From NCBI GenBank assembly GCA_002842205.1, contig PHCI01000019.1, positions 36,055-100,054 on the forward strand: a DNA stretch of 64,000 nucleotides. The letters are read 5' to 3'. Positions 35,038-45,049 of the stretch are shown piece by piece (positions within the stretch are counted from its first letter, which is position 1; each line of letters opens with the position of its first letter). Below the pieces are notes generated by a model. It did no database searches, had not been told where the DNA came from, and was given only the letters and a program-made list of their open reading frames with translations. This DNA comes from Betaproteobacteria bacterium HGW-Betaproteobacteria-3 (GTDB taxonomy: Bacteria; Pseudomonadota; Gammaproteobacteria; Burkholderiales; Burkholderiaceae_C). The position numbers were made by a program, and so were the translations under genes.

Positions 35038-38000
35038 ATGACTGAAACCACCTCTGTTATCGAGGGCCCTGCGCCCACCTCGCCGCGCCGCTGGCAGTTC
35101 TGGATCGACCGTGGCGGCACGTTCACCGACATCGTGGCCCGGCGGCCCGACGGCACGCTGCTCACCCACAAGCTGCTCAGCGACCACCCCGAGCAGTACC
35201 AGGATGCGGCGGTGGCGGGCATCCGCCATCTGCTGGGGCTGAAACCCGGCGAGCCGGTCACGCCGCAGCAGGTCGAATGCGTGAAGATGGGCACCACCGT
35301 GGCCACCAACGCGCTGCTCGAACGCAAGGGCGAACCCACGCTGCTGGTCACCACGCGCGGCTTTCGCGACGCGCTGCGCATTGCCTACCAGAACCGCCCG
35401 CGCCTGTTTGACCGCCACATCGTGCTGCCCGAGCTGCTGTACAGCGCCGTGGTCGAGGCGCACGAACGCGTGGGCGCGCAAGGTGAGCTGATCGAGCCGC
35501 TGGACGAAGCCCATCTGCGCCAGGCCCTGGCGGCGCAGCACGCGCAGGGCCTGCGCAGCGTGGCCATCGTCTTCATGCACGGCTACCGCTACACCGCGCA
35601 CGAGCAGGCGGCCCGCCGCATGGCGCTGGAGCTGGGCTTCACGCAGGTCAGCACCAGCCACGAGACCAGCCCCATGATGAAGTTCGTGAGCCGTGGCGAC
35701 ACCACGGTGGTGGACGCCTACCTCTCGCCCATCCTGCGCCGCTATGTCGAGCAGGTGGCCGCCGAGATGCCCGGCGTGCGGCTGTTTTTCATGCAGTCGT
35801 CGGGCGGGCTGACCGACGCCCACGTGTTCCAGGGCAAGGACGCGATCCTCTCCGGCCCGGCCGGCGGCATCGTGGGCATGGCGCGCACGGCCCAACTCGC
35901 CGGGCATGACAAGGTGATCGGCTTTGACATGGGCGGCACCTCCACCGACGTGTCGCATTACGCGGGCGAGTTCGAGCGCGAGTTCGAGACCCAGGTGGCC
36001 GGCGTGCGCATGCGCGCGCCCATGATGAGCATCCACACCGTGGCGGCGGGTGGCGGCTCGATTCTGGAATTCGACGGCGCGCGGTTTCGCGTGGGCCCGC
36101 AAAGCGCGGGTGCCAACCCCGGCCCGGCCAGCTACCGGCGCGGCGGCCCGCTGGCCGTGACCGACGCGAACGTGATGGTGGGCAAGATCCAGCCGCAGCA
36201 CTTCCCGCGCGTGTTTGGCCATCATGGCGATGAATCGCTGGACACCGCGGTGGTGGCCGAACGCTTTGGCGCACTGGCCGCGCGCACCGGCCGCAGCGCC
36301 GAGGAGGTGGCCGAAGGCTTCATCCAGATCGCGGTGCAGCAGATGGCCAACGCCATCAAGAAGATTTCAGTGGCGCGCGGCTACGACGTCACGCGCTACA
36401 CGCTGCAGTGCTTTGGCGGCGCGGGCGGGCAGCACGCCTGCCTGGTGGCCGACGCGCTGGGCATGACGCGCGTGTTCGTGCACCCGCTGGCCGGGGTGCT
36501 GAGCGCCTACGGCATGGGCCTGGCCGACCAGAACGTGATCCGCGAGCAGGCGGTCGAGCTGCCGCTGGCGGCCGGTGCGTTGCCGCAGATTGGCGCCGCG
36601 CTCGACGCGCTGGCCACCAGCGCGCAGACCGAGCTGGCGCGCCAGCAGGCCAACGCCGGCGCGGTCACGGTGCAGCGGCGCGTGCACGTGCGCTACGAGG
36701 GCAGCGACTCGGCGCTGGTGGTGCCGTGGCCCGCCGCGCCCGCGCCCGGCGCTGGCGTGGCCGCGCGACCCCTTGAGGCGGTCATCGACGCCATCGTGGC
36801 GGCTTTTGAGGCCGCCTACCGCCAGCGCTTTGCCTTCCTGATGCACGGCAAGCGCATGGTGGTGGAGGCGGTGTCGGTGGAGGCCATCGTCGCGGGCGAC
36901 GCCCCGGACGAGCCGCGCCACCCCACCTTCGCGCCACGCGAGGTGCCGCGCCGCGAAACCGTGCGCATGTACTCGGGCGGCCAGTGGCACGCGGCCGCGC
37001 TGGTGGTGCGCGAAGACCTGCGCCCCGGCGACGTGATCCCCGGCCCCGCCATCATTGCCGAAAAAAACGCCACCACCGTGATCGAACCCGGCTGGGAGGC
37101 CGAGCTCACGGCGCTTGACCACCTGGTCCTTGACCGGCGCGTGCCCCGCACCGCCACCTTTGCCGCGGGCACCACGGCCGACCCGGTGCTGCTGGAGGTG
37201 TTCAACAACCTGTTCATGAACATCGCCGAGCAGATGGGCCTGCAGCTGCAGAACACGGCCTACTCGGTCAACATCAAGGAGCGGCTCGATTTCTCCTGCG
37301 CGCTGTTTGATGCCGAGGGCAACCTGATCGCCAACGCCCCGCACATGCCGGTGCACCTGGGGTCCATGGGCGAGAGCATCAAGACCGTGATCCGTGAAAA
37401 CGCAGGCACCCTGCAGCCCGGCGACGTGTACGCGCTGAACGACCCCTACCACGGCGGCACGCACCTGCCCGACGTGACCGTCATCACGCCGGTGTACCTG
37501 GGCGCCGACACGCAACCCACGTTCTACGTGGGTTCGCGCGGCCACCATGCCGACATTGGCGGCACCACGCCGGGCTCGATGCCACCATTTTCCACGCGCA
37601 TCGAGGAAGAAGGCGTGCAGATCAACAACTTCAAGCTGGTGGCGCAGGGCGTGCTGCGCGAGGCCGAGATGATCGCGCTGCTGCAAAGCGGTGAACACCC
37701 TTCACGCAATCCGCAGCAGAACATGGCCGACCTCAAGGCGCAAATTGCCGCCAACGAAAAAGGCGTGCAGGAGCTGCGCAAGATGGTCGGGCAGTTTGGC
37801 CTGGACGTGGTGCAGGCCTACATGGGCCATGTGCAGGACAACGCCGAAGAATCGGTGCGCCGCGTCATCACCCGCCTGAAAGACGGGGCCTTCACCCTGG
37901 CGCTGGACAACGGCGCGCAGATTCAGGTGGCGATCCGCGTCGATGCCAGGCAGCGCAGCGCCGAGATCGACTTCACCGGCACCAGCCCGCAGCAGACCAA

Positions 38001-38745
38001 CAACTTCAACGCGCCCACGGCCGTGTGCATGGCGGCGGTGCTGTACGTGTTTCGCATGCTGGTGGACGACGACATCCCGCTCAACGCGGGGTGCCTCAAG
38101 CCGCTCAAGGTCATCATCCCCGACGGATCCATGCTCAACCCGCACCCGCCGGCCTCGGTGGTGGCGGGCAATGTCGAAACCTCGACCTGCATCACCAACG
38201 CCCTGATCGGCGCTTTGGGCATCATGGGCGCGAGCCAGCTCACGGTGAACAACTTCACCTTCGGCAACGCGCGCCACCAGTATTACGAAACCATCTCGGG
38301 CGGCAGCGGCGCGGGCGGCGTGTTCAGCGCCAGCGGCGAACTGACGGGGGGCTTTGACGGCACGAGCGTGGTGCAGACCCACATGACCAACTCGCGCCTG
38401 ACCGACCCCGAGGTGCTGGAGTTCCGCTTCCCGGTGCGGCTGGAGAGCTATGAGATCCGCGCCGGTTCCGGCGGCGCAGGCCGCTGGCACGGGGGCCACG
38501 GCGGCGTGCGCCGGGTGCGCTTTCTGGAGCCCATGACGGCCAGCATCCTGTCCAACGGGCGGGTTCATGCCGCGTTCGGCATGGCGGGCGGAGCACCGGG
38601 CGCGGTCGGGCTCAACCGCGTGGTGCGCAGCGACGGCCGCGTCCAGACGCTGCAGCACATCGGCCAGGCCGAAATGCAGCCCGGCGACATTTTTGAGATT
38701 CACACGCCCGGCGGGGGTGGTTTTGGCACCCAGGATACTATTTAG
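35038..38745 (+). CDS. OPLAH-type hydantoinase/5-oxoprolinase, fused HyuA-HyuB
   Basis: 1235 aa. The HyuA half (about 15-700) has the ATP-binding [11 protein letters not shown] (24-34), [13 protein letters not shown] and [11 protein letters not shown]. The HyuB half (about 710-1230) has [20 protein letters not shown] and [16 protein letters not shown]. Such proteins open cyclic amides in an ATP-dependent way (5-oxoproline or hydantoins). Substrate not decidable. The leader is repeat R3 and the stop codon abuts repeat R4, so both ends touch repeat DNA. With the TRAP transporter and MarR-like gene it forms a probable uptake-and-degradation locus. Confidence 0.92.
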   Translation: MTETTSVIEGPAPTSPRRWQFWIDRGGTFTDIVARRPDGTLLTHKLLSDHPEQYQDAAVAGIRHLLGLKPGEPVTPQQVECVKMGTTVATNALLERKGEPTLLVTTRGFRDALRIAYQNRPRLFDRHIVLPELLYSAVVEAHERVGAQGELIEPLDEAHLRQALAAQHAQGLRSVAIVFMHGYRYTAHEQAARRMALELGFTQVSTSHETSPMMKFVSRGDTTVVDAYLSPILRRYVEQVAAEMPGVRLFFMQSSGGLTDAHVFQGKDAILSGPAGGIVGMARTAQLAGHDKVIGFDMGGTSTDVSHYAGEFEREFETQVAGVRMRAPMMSIHTVAAGGGSILEFDGARFRVGPQSAGANPGPASYRRGGPLAVTDANVMVGKIQPQHFPRVFGHHGDESLDTAVVAERFGALAARTGRSAEEVAEGFIQIAVQQMANAIKKISVARGYDVTRYTLQCFGGAGGQHACLVADALGMTRVFVHPLAGVLSAYGMGLADQNVIREQAVELPLAAGALPQIGAALDALATSAQTELARQQANAGAVTVQRRVHVRYEGSDSALVVPWPAAPAPGAGVAARPLEAVIDAIVAAFEAAYRQRFAFLMHGKRMVVEAVSVEAIVAGDAPDEPRHPTFAPREVPRRETVRMYSGGQWHAAALVVREDLRPGDVIPGPAIIAEKNATTVIEPGWEAELTALDHLVLDRRVPRTATFAAGTTADPVLLEVFNNLFMNIAEQMGLQLQNTAYSVNIKERLDFSCALFDAEGNLIANAPHMPVHLGSMGESIKTVIRENAGTLQPGDVYALNDPYHGGTHLPDVTVITPVYLGADTQPTFYVGSRGHHADIGGTTPGSMPPFSTRIEEEGVQINNFKLVAQGVLREAEMIALLQSGEHPSRNPQQNMADLKAQIAANEKGVQELRKMVGQFGLDVVQAYMGHVQDNAEESVRRVITRLKDGAFTLALDNGAQIQVAIRVDARQRSAEIDFTGTSPQQTNNFNAPTAVCMAAVLYVFRMLVDDDIPLNAGCLKPLKVIIPDGSMLNPHPPASVVAGNVETSTCITNALIGALGIMGASQLTVNNFTFGNARHQYYETISGGSGAGGVFSASGELTGGFDGTSVVQTHMTNSRLTDPEVLEFRFPVRLESYEIRAGSGGAGRWHGGHGGVRRVRFLEPMTASILSNGRVHAAFGMAGGAPGAVGLNRVVRSDGRVQTLQHIGQAEMQPGDIFEIHTPGGGGFGTQDTI

Positions 38746-38800
38746 TTAGTAGCAAACTATGACCGTTTGACGGGGGCTCAAGGCCAATTTGACGTAAAAA
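38735..38800 (-). repeat. Interspersed repeat copy R4 (end of OPLAH gene)
   Basis: Reverse copy: AGTAGCAAACTATGACC then GTTTGACGGGGGCTCAAGG. The last codons and the TAG of the OPLAH gene lie at its edge. Confidence 0.8.
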
Positions 38801-38818
38801 AAGGCGCCGCAGCGCCTT
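38796..38818 (-). terminator. Rho-independent terminator of the desaturase gene
   Basis: On the minus strand: AAGGCGC-TGCG-GCGCCTT followed by seven T, 20 bp after the desaturase stop. Confidence 0.75.
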
Positions 38819-38837
38819 GGGGCAAGCGCGGCCCGGT

Positions 38838-39923
38838 TCAGGCCGGTTGCGCTGCCGTTTCGCTGGTGCGCTGGCCTGAATAGTCGGTCCAGCAACCGCG
38901 GGTGAAGTCATAGAGCTTGCATTGGCGGGCGGTTTCGAAATACCAGCGCCACGAGAACTTCTGCACCACGATGCGCTCGGGCAGCAGGGCCTCAAGCCGG
39001 GCCTGCGCGGCCTCCAGGCGGTACAGCGGGATGCTCATGTCCACGTGGTGGGCGGTGTGCTCCATGATGTGGTGCAGCACCGCGCCGATGCGCAGCGGAA
39101 ACGTCAGGTGCACGGTGGTGGAGACAAACGGCTGGGCCTGGGTCCACGCGGTTTTCTTGTCGTGCCACGACACCTTGGTGTGCGTGTGGTGCACATACAC
39201 CACAAAACCGATCATCGCGTTCCAGAACAAAAACGGCAGCAGCCAGCCCGTGGCCAGCAGCAGCCACACCGGCTGCGCCGTGGCCTGCGCGGCCCACACC
39301 ATGGTGCCGGCCCAGGCCAGGCCGTAAGCCGACACCAGCAGGTTGTCCAGGATGAACAGCGGGCGGCGCGTGGACATGTGCTGGCGGTTGGGGAAGAACA
39401 TGCGCTTCCACCAGATTTCCACCATGTAATACAGGCCCGGCGCCCAGCCGCTGCGGTAGATGCGGTTGAGCTGGCGCTGCAGCGGCGTCAGCGCGGCGAA
39501 TTCTTCGCGCGTGAGCGGCGCCCACACGAAATCCGCGCCCTTGAGGTTGGTGAAGCCGTGGTGGATCACGTTGTGGCCCACGTCCCACAGGCTGTAGGGC
39601 GTGATCGACGGCAGGAAGGCGATGCGGCCCAGCCATTTGTTCAGGCTGCGGTGCTCGGTCAGGCTCTGGTGGCAGGCGTCGTGGCCGATGATGAACAGGC
39701 GCCCGATCACAAAACCCGCGGCCACGCCGCACAGCAGCTTGGCCCAGACGGCGCCCAGCAGCACCGTGCCGGCCAGCGCCGCCAGCAGCAGGGTGTAATC
39801 CAGCGCCAGCAACGCCAGCGCGCGGGCGGTGTTGCGGCCCGACAGCGGAATCAGCCAGGCCCGCAGCGTCTTGCGGTGCGGCAGTGGTTGGTCCAGGGCA
39901 ATGGGTGGGGGCAATTGGGTCAT
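38838..39923 (-). CDS. Membrane fatty acid desaturase
   Basis: 361 aa. Three histidine clusters of the di-iron membrane desaturases: HDACH (81-85), HNVIHH (117-122) and HIMEHTAHH (about 285-293), separated by TM segments in the expected order. Adds a double bond to acyl chains of membrane lipids (delta-12/omega-6-like type). ATG at 39923 starts MTQLPPPIAL; the open frame upstream is non-coding. Monocistronic with its own terminator. Confidence 0.9.
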   Translation of the reverse strand: MTQLPPPIALDQPLPHRKTLRAWLIPLSGRNTARALALLALDYTLLLAALAGTVLLGAVWAKLLCGVAAGFVIGRLFIIGHDACHQSLTEHRSLNKWLGRIAFLPSITPYSLWDVGHNVIHHGFTNLKGADFVWAPLTREEFAALTPLQRQLNRIYRSGWAPGLYYMVEIWWKRMFFPNRQHMSTRRPLFILDNLLVSAYGLAWAGTMVWAAQATAQPVWLLLATGWLLPFLFWNAMIGFVVYVHHTHTKVSWHDKKTAWTQAQPFVSTTVHLTFPLRIGAVLHHIMEHTAHHVDMSIPLYRLEAAQARLEALLPERIVVQKFSWRWYFETARQCKLYDFTRGCWTDYSGQRTSETAAQPA

Positions 39924-40217
39924 GAAAGGGACTTGTTGGGTCAGCGCAGGCCTGGCGCGCCGCCATGTCGATACTGAACGTAACAAAACCAGGAAAAAGC
40001 AGGTCTGCCGATGAAACCAGCAATCAGGCCCGCAAATGGTATGCGCTTCACCCTTCAGGGTTCTGACACAGATCAATCTCCTGGCAATTGGCGCCGGGGC
40101 GGACGGGCGGGGCCGATTCAGGGAAAGCCCTGAGCAGGGCGGCGCGGACATCGGGCGTAATGCACGTCTGTCCAGCGACAGGCCCCCCGCCAATTTGCCA
40201 ACCCATTGGAGCTTTCC

Positions 40218-40898
40218 ATGCCGATCACCGTCCGCCGCGCACTCCTTTCCGCCACCGCCCTGGCCGCTGCCGCCCTGCTGGCGTCTTGCGCCACCACCCC
40301 GGCCACCGGGCCCATGGGCTTTTTCATCACCAGCGCCAATCCGGGCAAGGGCGGCGATCTGGGCGGTCTGGCCGGTGCCGACGCCCATTGCCAGAAGCTG
40401 GCCGCGACCGCCGGGGCAGGCGGCCGCACCTGGCGCGCCTATCTGAGCAACAGCCCGGTGCTGGGCAACGCGCCGGTGCCCGGCGTCAACGCGCGCGACC
40501 GCATCGGCAAAGGCCCCTGGTACAACGCCAAGGGCGTGCTGATCGCCCGTGACGTGGAAGACCTGCACGCCAACAACCAGATCAACAAGGCCACCGGCCT
40601 GACCGAAAAAGGCGACGTGGTCAGCGGCCGCGGCGACCCGGTCAACAACCACGACATCCTGACCGGCTCGCGCCCGGACGGCACGGCCATCGCCCCGGTG
40701 CCCAACAACCAGACCTGCGGCAACTGGACGCAAAGCGGTGAAGGCAGCGCCATGACCGGCCACCACGACCGCATCGGCCCGATGCCCGCGCCGTGGGCCA
40801 CGTCGTGGAATTCCGCGCACGCCACGCGCGGTTGCGGGACCGACGCACTGCGCAGCACCGGCGGCGCCGGGCTGCTGTACTGCTTCGCGGCGGACTGA
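40218..40898 (+). CDS. Lipoprotein with lectin-like (DUF1554-type) domain
   Basis: 226 aa. Lipobox LLASC with the acylated cysteine at about 24. The body (GLAGADAHCQKLAATAGAGG; RTWRAYLSNSPV; CGNWTQSGEGSAMTGHHDR; LLYCFAAD) resembles C-type-lectin-fold domains found in surface lipoproteins, with paired cysteines. A GGAGCTTTCC ribosome site favours 40218 over the in-frame start 12 bases earlier. Function unknown. Confidence 0.75.
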   Translation: MPITVRRALLSATALAAAALLASCATTPATGPMGFFITSANPGKGGDLGGLAGADAHCQKLAATAGAGGRTWRAYLSNSPVLGNAPVPGVNARDRIGKGPWYNAKGVLIARDVEDLHANNQINKATGLTEKGDVVSGRGDPVNNHDILTGSRPDGTAIAPVPNNQTCGNWTQSGEGSAMTGHHDRIGPMPAPWATSWNSAHATRGCGTDALRSTGGAGLLYCFAAD

Positions 40899-40928
40899 GC
40901 GCCTGCGCCGGGGCGCAACGCCCCGGTT

Positions 40929-42905
40929 TCAACCCGCGCAAAGGCCGGGCCACCCCTGCGGCGCGCGCACCGGCATCGCCAGCAGAATCTGCGCCATGCC
41001 CTTGCCCAGCGGGTCGTTGCGCAGGCTGGCGATCCCGCCGCCGCCGAGCGCTTCGGTGCAGACGAAATTCAGCGCGTGGATGCCGGGCACGTCGTAACGG
41101 GTGACGCTGCCTTGCACCCGGTGCGCCAGCCATTCGGCCACGCGCGCTTCGGTGAGTTCGGCCCTCAGGTGGGGCAACCATTCGGGGCGGCGGGCGATGA
41201 CGCCAATGTTGGAGGTGTTGCCCTTGTCGCCGCTGCGGGCCCAGGCCAGGGCGATGAGGGGAACTTCAGCCGTTTCAGCTTGGGCCGCCACGCTCTCCGT
41301 TCGGGCTACCCCCCTTTCTGTTGGGGCTGCCACCCTCCCCGTTCGGACTGAGCCTGTCGAAGCCGACGACCCTTCGGCCTGCCCGGCACCCAGGCCCGCA
41401 ACGGGCAACCCGGGGCGGTCGGCGCAGGCGGGCGATAGGGTCACGACCGGCACCACGGGCCACGTGGTGTCGCCCATCGCCACCACCGGTTGCAGCCGCG
41501 TCTTGTCGATCAAAAACGCAAACTGCCGGATGCACGGCGCGGGGCTGGGCCGCCCTGTGGCGCCGGTGGTGCCGGGGGACCAGCTCGTGCCCGCGGGGGC
41601 GATTTCGCGCGCAAACAGCTCCAGCGCGGCCTTCACGGGGTGCATCACGGCCAGGTGCAGCACCACCTCGCGCACGCCTTCGGTTTGCGCGTGCGGGCCG
41701 AAGTTGGCGGCTTCGGAACCCAGCACCTCGATGGCGGTTCGGGTGTAGTCGGGCAGGCCGGCCGCGGCCAGCAGCTCGCGCGTGCGGGTGAGGATGGCTT
41801 CGGCCGTGCGCTGCGCCTTCTGGGCCGCGTCCAGGCCCACGATGGTGAGCTGCCCGGTGCAGCGAAAGCCGTCCATCCAGGTGGCCGACACCTTGTACGC
41901 CGGGCCCGGCGGTGTGCCGCGCGCGCCTTGCACCTGCACGCGGTGCTCGCCGGTCTGCGTCATCGTCACCGGCGTGAAATCACACACCACGTCGGGCAGC
42001 AGGTAGCGGGCCGGGTCGCCAATCTCGTACAGCATCTGCTCGCCCACGGTGGCGGGGCTGACCAGGCCGCCGGTGCCGGGCGGTTTGGTGACGGTGAAGC
42101 GGCCGCTGGCTTCGCATTCGATCACCGGGTAGCCGATGTGGGCCCAGTCGGGCACGGATTGCCAGTCGGTGTGCAGGCCACCGGTGGCCTGGCAGCCGCA
42201 TTCGATGAGATGGCCGGCCAGGCTGCCTTGGGCCAGCTGGTCAAAGTCGGTGGGCGACCAGCGGAATTCATGCATCAGCGCGCCCAGCGTCACCGCGCTG
42301 TCCACGCAGCGGCCGGTGATGACGATCTGCGCGCCCGCATCGAGTGCCGCCTGGATGGGCAGGGCGCCGAGGTAAGCATTGGCGGTCAGAATTTTCGGAG
42401 GCAGCGGCGCGCCGCTTTGCAGCTCGGTCACGCCTTGTTCGCGCAGCGTGGGCAGCAGTGGCGTCACGTCGTCGCCCAGCACCACCGCGATCTTCACGCG
42501 CAGGCCCTGCTCGGCCGCGAGGGCCGCCACGGCGTCGGCGCAGGCCTGCGGGTTCACGCCGCCAGCGTTGCTGATGACGCGGATGTTCTTCGCCACCACG
42601 TCTTTCAGAACCTGCTTCATCGTCACCGACACGAAGTCGGTGGCGTAGCCGAGTTCGGGGTTTTTCGCCCGCGCCGCCGCGAGGATCGACATGGTGAGTT
42701 CGGCCAGGTAGTCGAACACCAGGTAGTCGATGTTGCCGTGCTGCACCAGCTGCGGCGCGCCCACGCTGCTGTCGCCCCAGAAGCCTGAGGCACCGCCGAT
42801 GCGCACCGTTTGCCTTGAGCCTGGCCTGTGCTGGGCGTGGCGAAGGGGCGAAGGGTTGGCGCTGGCTTCGACAGGCTCCGCCAGAACGGGTGGGGTGGCG
42901 CTCAT
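40929..42905 (-). CDS. AtuA-family protein (DUF1446), repeat-invaded
   Basis: 658 aa. The large DUF1446 domain (about 35-455: RIGGASGFWGDSSVG; VISNAGGVNPQACADAV; GRCVDSAVTLGALMHEF) is followed by a linker and a small C-terminal domain (ALAWARSGDKGNTSNIGVIA, typical of AtuA). AtuA proteins act in acyclic terpene/acyl-CoA catabolism. Two stretches look repeat-derived: an N-terminal PVLAEPVEASANPSPLRH from a TTCGACAGGCTC element, and the linker, from four 21-nt units. Start codon is 1 bp from the stop of the enoyl-CoA hydratase gene, so the two are coupled. Confidence 0.85.
   Translation of the reverse strand: MSATPPVLAEPVEASANPSPLRHAQHRPGSRQTVRIGGASGFWGDSSVGAPQLVQHGNIDYLVFDYLAELTMSILAAARAKNPELGYATDFVSVTMKQVLKDVVAKNIRVISNAGGVNPQACADAVAALAAEQGLRVKIAVVLGDDVTPLLPTLREQGVTELQSGAPLPPKILTANAYLGALPIQAALDAGAQIVITGRCVDSAVTLGALMHEFRWSPTDFDQLAQGSLAGHLIECGCQATGGLHTDWQSVPDWAHIGYPVIECEASGRFTVTKPPGTGGLVSPATVGEQMLYEIGDPARYLLPDVVCDFTPVTMTQTGEHRVQVQGARGTPPGPAYKVSATWMDGFRCTGQLTIVGLDAAQKAQRTAEAILTRTRELLAAAGLPDYTRTAIEVLGSEAANFGPHAQTEGVREVVLHLAVMHPVKAALELFAREIAPAGTSWSPGTTGATGRPSPAPCIRQFAFLIDKTRLQPVVAMGDTTWPVVPVVTLSPACADRPGLPVAGLGAGQAEGSSASTGSVRTGRVAAPTERGVARTESVAAQAETAEVPLIALAWARSGDKGNTSNIGVIARRPEWLPHLRAELTEARVAEWLAHRVQGSVTRYDVPGIHALNFVCTEALGGGGIASLRNDPLGKGMAQILLAMPVRAPQGWPGLCAG
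41278..41361. repeat. Four degenerate 21-nt tandem units inside the AtuA-like gene
   Basis: Units begin at 41278, 41299, 41320 and 41341, each starting G-Y-T-Y-GGRCY. They encode seven-residue steps (RTGRVAA, PTERGVA, RTESVAA) between the two AtuA domains; the last unit runs into a TTCGACAGGCTC-type element. Confidence 0.7.
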
Positions 42906-42906
42906 C

Positions 42907-43740
42907 TCATGAACCCTTCCACGCGGGCTTGCGTTTTTCCTGAAACGCCTTCTGCCCTTCCCTGGCGTCGTCGGTCAATGTGAACAGCGCGATCTGGCTT
43001 TCGGTGAAGCTCATGCTTTCCTCGAACGGCATGGCCTCGATCTTCTTCATCGTGTACAGGCCACGGCGGATGGCGGCGGGCGATTTGTCAAGCAGGCGGT
43101 CGAGCAGCCATTGCAGCTTGGCGTCCACGTCGTCGTCCACGTAGTTCACCAATCCGTATTCCAGGGCCTGGGCCGAGGTGATGGGTTCGCCCGTGAGGCA
43201 CATCTCGGCCAGTTGGCGCCGCGGGATCAGGTGCTGCAGCACGCTCAGCACCTGCGCCGGGAACACGCCCACCTTGACTTCGGGCAAGCCGAACACCGCG
43301 TGCCGTGCCGCCACCGCCAGGTCGCACATGGCCAGCAGGCCCATGCCACCGGCCATGCAGGCGCCGTTGACCCGGGCGATCAGCGGCACATGGCTGGCCC
43401 TGGCCACGCGCAGCAACTGGGCGAGGTGGCCGTTCGGCTCCGAGTAATCGGTGGTGAAGGCGTGGGCCGACTGCAGGTCGGCGCCGGCGCAAAACGCCTT
43501 GTGGCCCGCGCCGGTGATGACGATGGCACGCACCGCGCGGTCGGTCTGCGCGGTGGCGATGGCCTGCACCATGCCGGCCAGCACGCCGTGGCTCATGGCG
43601 TTGCGCCGCGCCTCGCGGTCGATGGTGAGCCAGAGCACCGGGCCGTGTTGCGCAACGCGCAATTCTGGCGGAGCTTCAGAGGCCGGCGCAGGCGTCGGCG
43701 GGGTGACCGGTGCGGGGGTCGGGTGGATAGGAGGGTTCAT
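42907..43740 (-). CDS. Enoyl-CoA hydratase/isomerase family protein
   Basis: 277 aa. Crotonase fold: ITGAGHKAFCAGADLQ (oxyanion-hole and CoA-binding loop), RVNGACMAGGMGLLAMCDLA and FGLPEVKVGVFPAQ with the catalytic glutamate region. A Pro/Ala-rich N-terminal tail precedes the domain. Start at 43740 behind CAGGAAAACCG; an in-frame ATG 39 bases upstream lacks a site. Likely acts with the AtuA-like protein on branched or terpenoid acyl-CoA. Confidence 0.88.
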   Translation of the reverse strand: MNPPIHPTPAPVTPPTPAPASEAPPELRVAQHGPVLWLTIDREARRNAMSHGVLAGMVQAIATAQTDRAVRAIVITGAGHKAFCAGADLQSAHAFTTDYSEPNGHLAQLLRVARASHVPLIARVNGACMAGGMGLLAMCDLAVAARHAVFGLPEVKVGVFPAQVLSVLQHLIPRRQLAEMCLTGEPITSAQALEYGLVNYVDDDVDAKLQWLLDRLLDKSPAAIRRGLYTMKKIEAMPFEESMSFTESQIALFTLTDDAREGQKAFQEKRKPAWKGS

Positions 43741-43873
43741 CGGTTTTCCTGTGCTGGGCGGTTCAGGCAGCATGGACATTGTTACAGGCGCGCCGCCCCA
43801 ATGCCATGCGTTTTGCAAGTGCTTGGCGTGGCGGGGTGCGGCACAACGCCAATCGCGCGCGCTACCATGCGCC

Positions 43874-45049
43874 ATGCCGCCGCCTGCCGTGCCCGTGGAC
43901 GACCCCACCCCCCGCATCGAACCGTGCGACACGCCCGAAGGGCCGTGTGCGCTGGTGCGCGGGCGCTGGGAGGTGGCGCACATCACCGGCCCCGAAGCCT
44001 GGAAGGCGATGGTGCGCATTCTGCGTACGCTGCCGCGCAGTGCCGCCCCGCAAGGGGGCCTGCCCATGACAGCCATGGCCTGGGATCTGCGCGAGGCCGG
44101 GCAGATCGACCACATCGGCGCGCAGCTGCTGTGGAACCACTGGGGCCGCCAATGGCCCGCCATGATCGAACTGCTGCCCGCGCAGCGCACCGTGCTGGAA
44201 CGGGTGGCGCGGTACTCCGAGGGCATCGCACCCGAGGAGGCGCCGCGACCCTGGCGCGACCGCTTTGACGCGCTGGGTGCGCGGCTGCTTCACCTGGGCG
44301 GGCATTTCCGTGATTTCACGCGGCTGGTGGGGCAGCTCGCGCTGGACGTCTGGCGCCTCACGTGCCGACCGGCCAATGGCCCCTGGCGCGATGTGTCGGG
44401 CCACCTCTATCACATTGGTGCGCGGGCGCTGCCCATCACGGCGCTGGTGGGCGCGCTGATCGGCGTGGTGCTGGCCTACCTGATTTCGCAGCAGTTGCGG
44501 CAATTGGGGGCCGATTCGTTCATTGTGGACATTCTGGGCCTGTCGCTGATTCGCGAGATCGGCCCGGTGCTGGCGGCCATCCTGCTGGCGGGGCGCTCGG
44601 GCTCGGCGATCACGGCGCAGATTGGCGTCATGCGCGTGACCGAGGAGCTCGACGCCATGCGCGTCATGGGCATCGCGCCGGGGTTTCGGCTCGTGCTGCC
44701 CCGCGCCATGGCCATGGCCGTCGTGATGCCGCTGATTTCGGCCTGGACCACGGTGGCCGCCTTGCTGGGCGGGGTGCTGGCGTCCACCCTGACGCTGGGC
44801 ATCGCACCTGAGTATTTCTGGATCGCCTTGCCCAAGGCGGTGCAGGCGTCCAACCTGGTGCTGGCGCTGTCCAAGTCGGTGGTGTTCGGGCTGCTGATTG
44901 CGTTGGTGGCCTGCCACTACGGCCTGCGCATCAAGCCCAACACCGAAAGCCTGGGCGCGGGCACCACGTCGTCGGTGGTGACCGCCATCACGGGCGTGAT
45001 CGTGGTGAACGCCTTGTTCGCGGTGGTGTTCAAGAACGTGGGGATCTGA
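43874..45049 (+). CDS. MlaE-type lipid ABC permease with N-terminal STAS-like domain
   Basis: 391 aa. Residues 1-120 resemble a STAS domain (CALVRGRWEVAHITGPEAW; AMAWDLREAGQIDHIGAQLL), which in Mla systems is often a separate protein (MlaB); here it is fused. The permease part has the MlaE motifs LISQQLRQLGADSFIVDILG, REIGPVLAAILLAGRSGS and EELDAMRVMGIAP. First of four genes of an MCE lipid transport system between inner and outer membranes. Confidence 0.9.
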   Translation: MPPPAVPVDDPTPRIEPCDTPEGPCALVRGRWEVAHITGPEAWKAMVRILRTLPRSAAPQGGLPMTAMAWDLREAGQIDHIGAQLLWNHWGRQWPAMIELLPAQRTVLERVARYSEGIAPEEAPRPWRDRFDALGARLLHLGGHFRDFTRLVGQLALDVWRLTCRPANGPWRDVSGHLYHIGARALPITALVGALIGVVLAYLISQQLRQLGADSFIVDILGLSLIREIGPVLAAILLAGRSGSAITAQIGVMRVTEELDAMRVMGIAPGFRLVLPRAMAMAVVMPLISAWTTVAALLGGVLASTLTLGIAPEYFWIALPKAVQASNLVLALSKSVVFGLLIALVACHYGLRIKPNTESLGAGTTSSVVTAITGVIVVNALFAVVFKNVGI

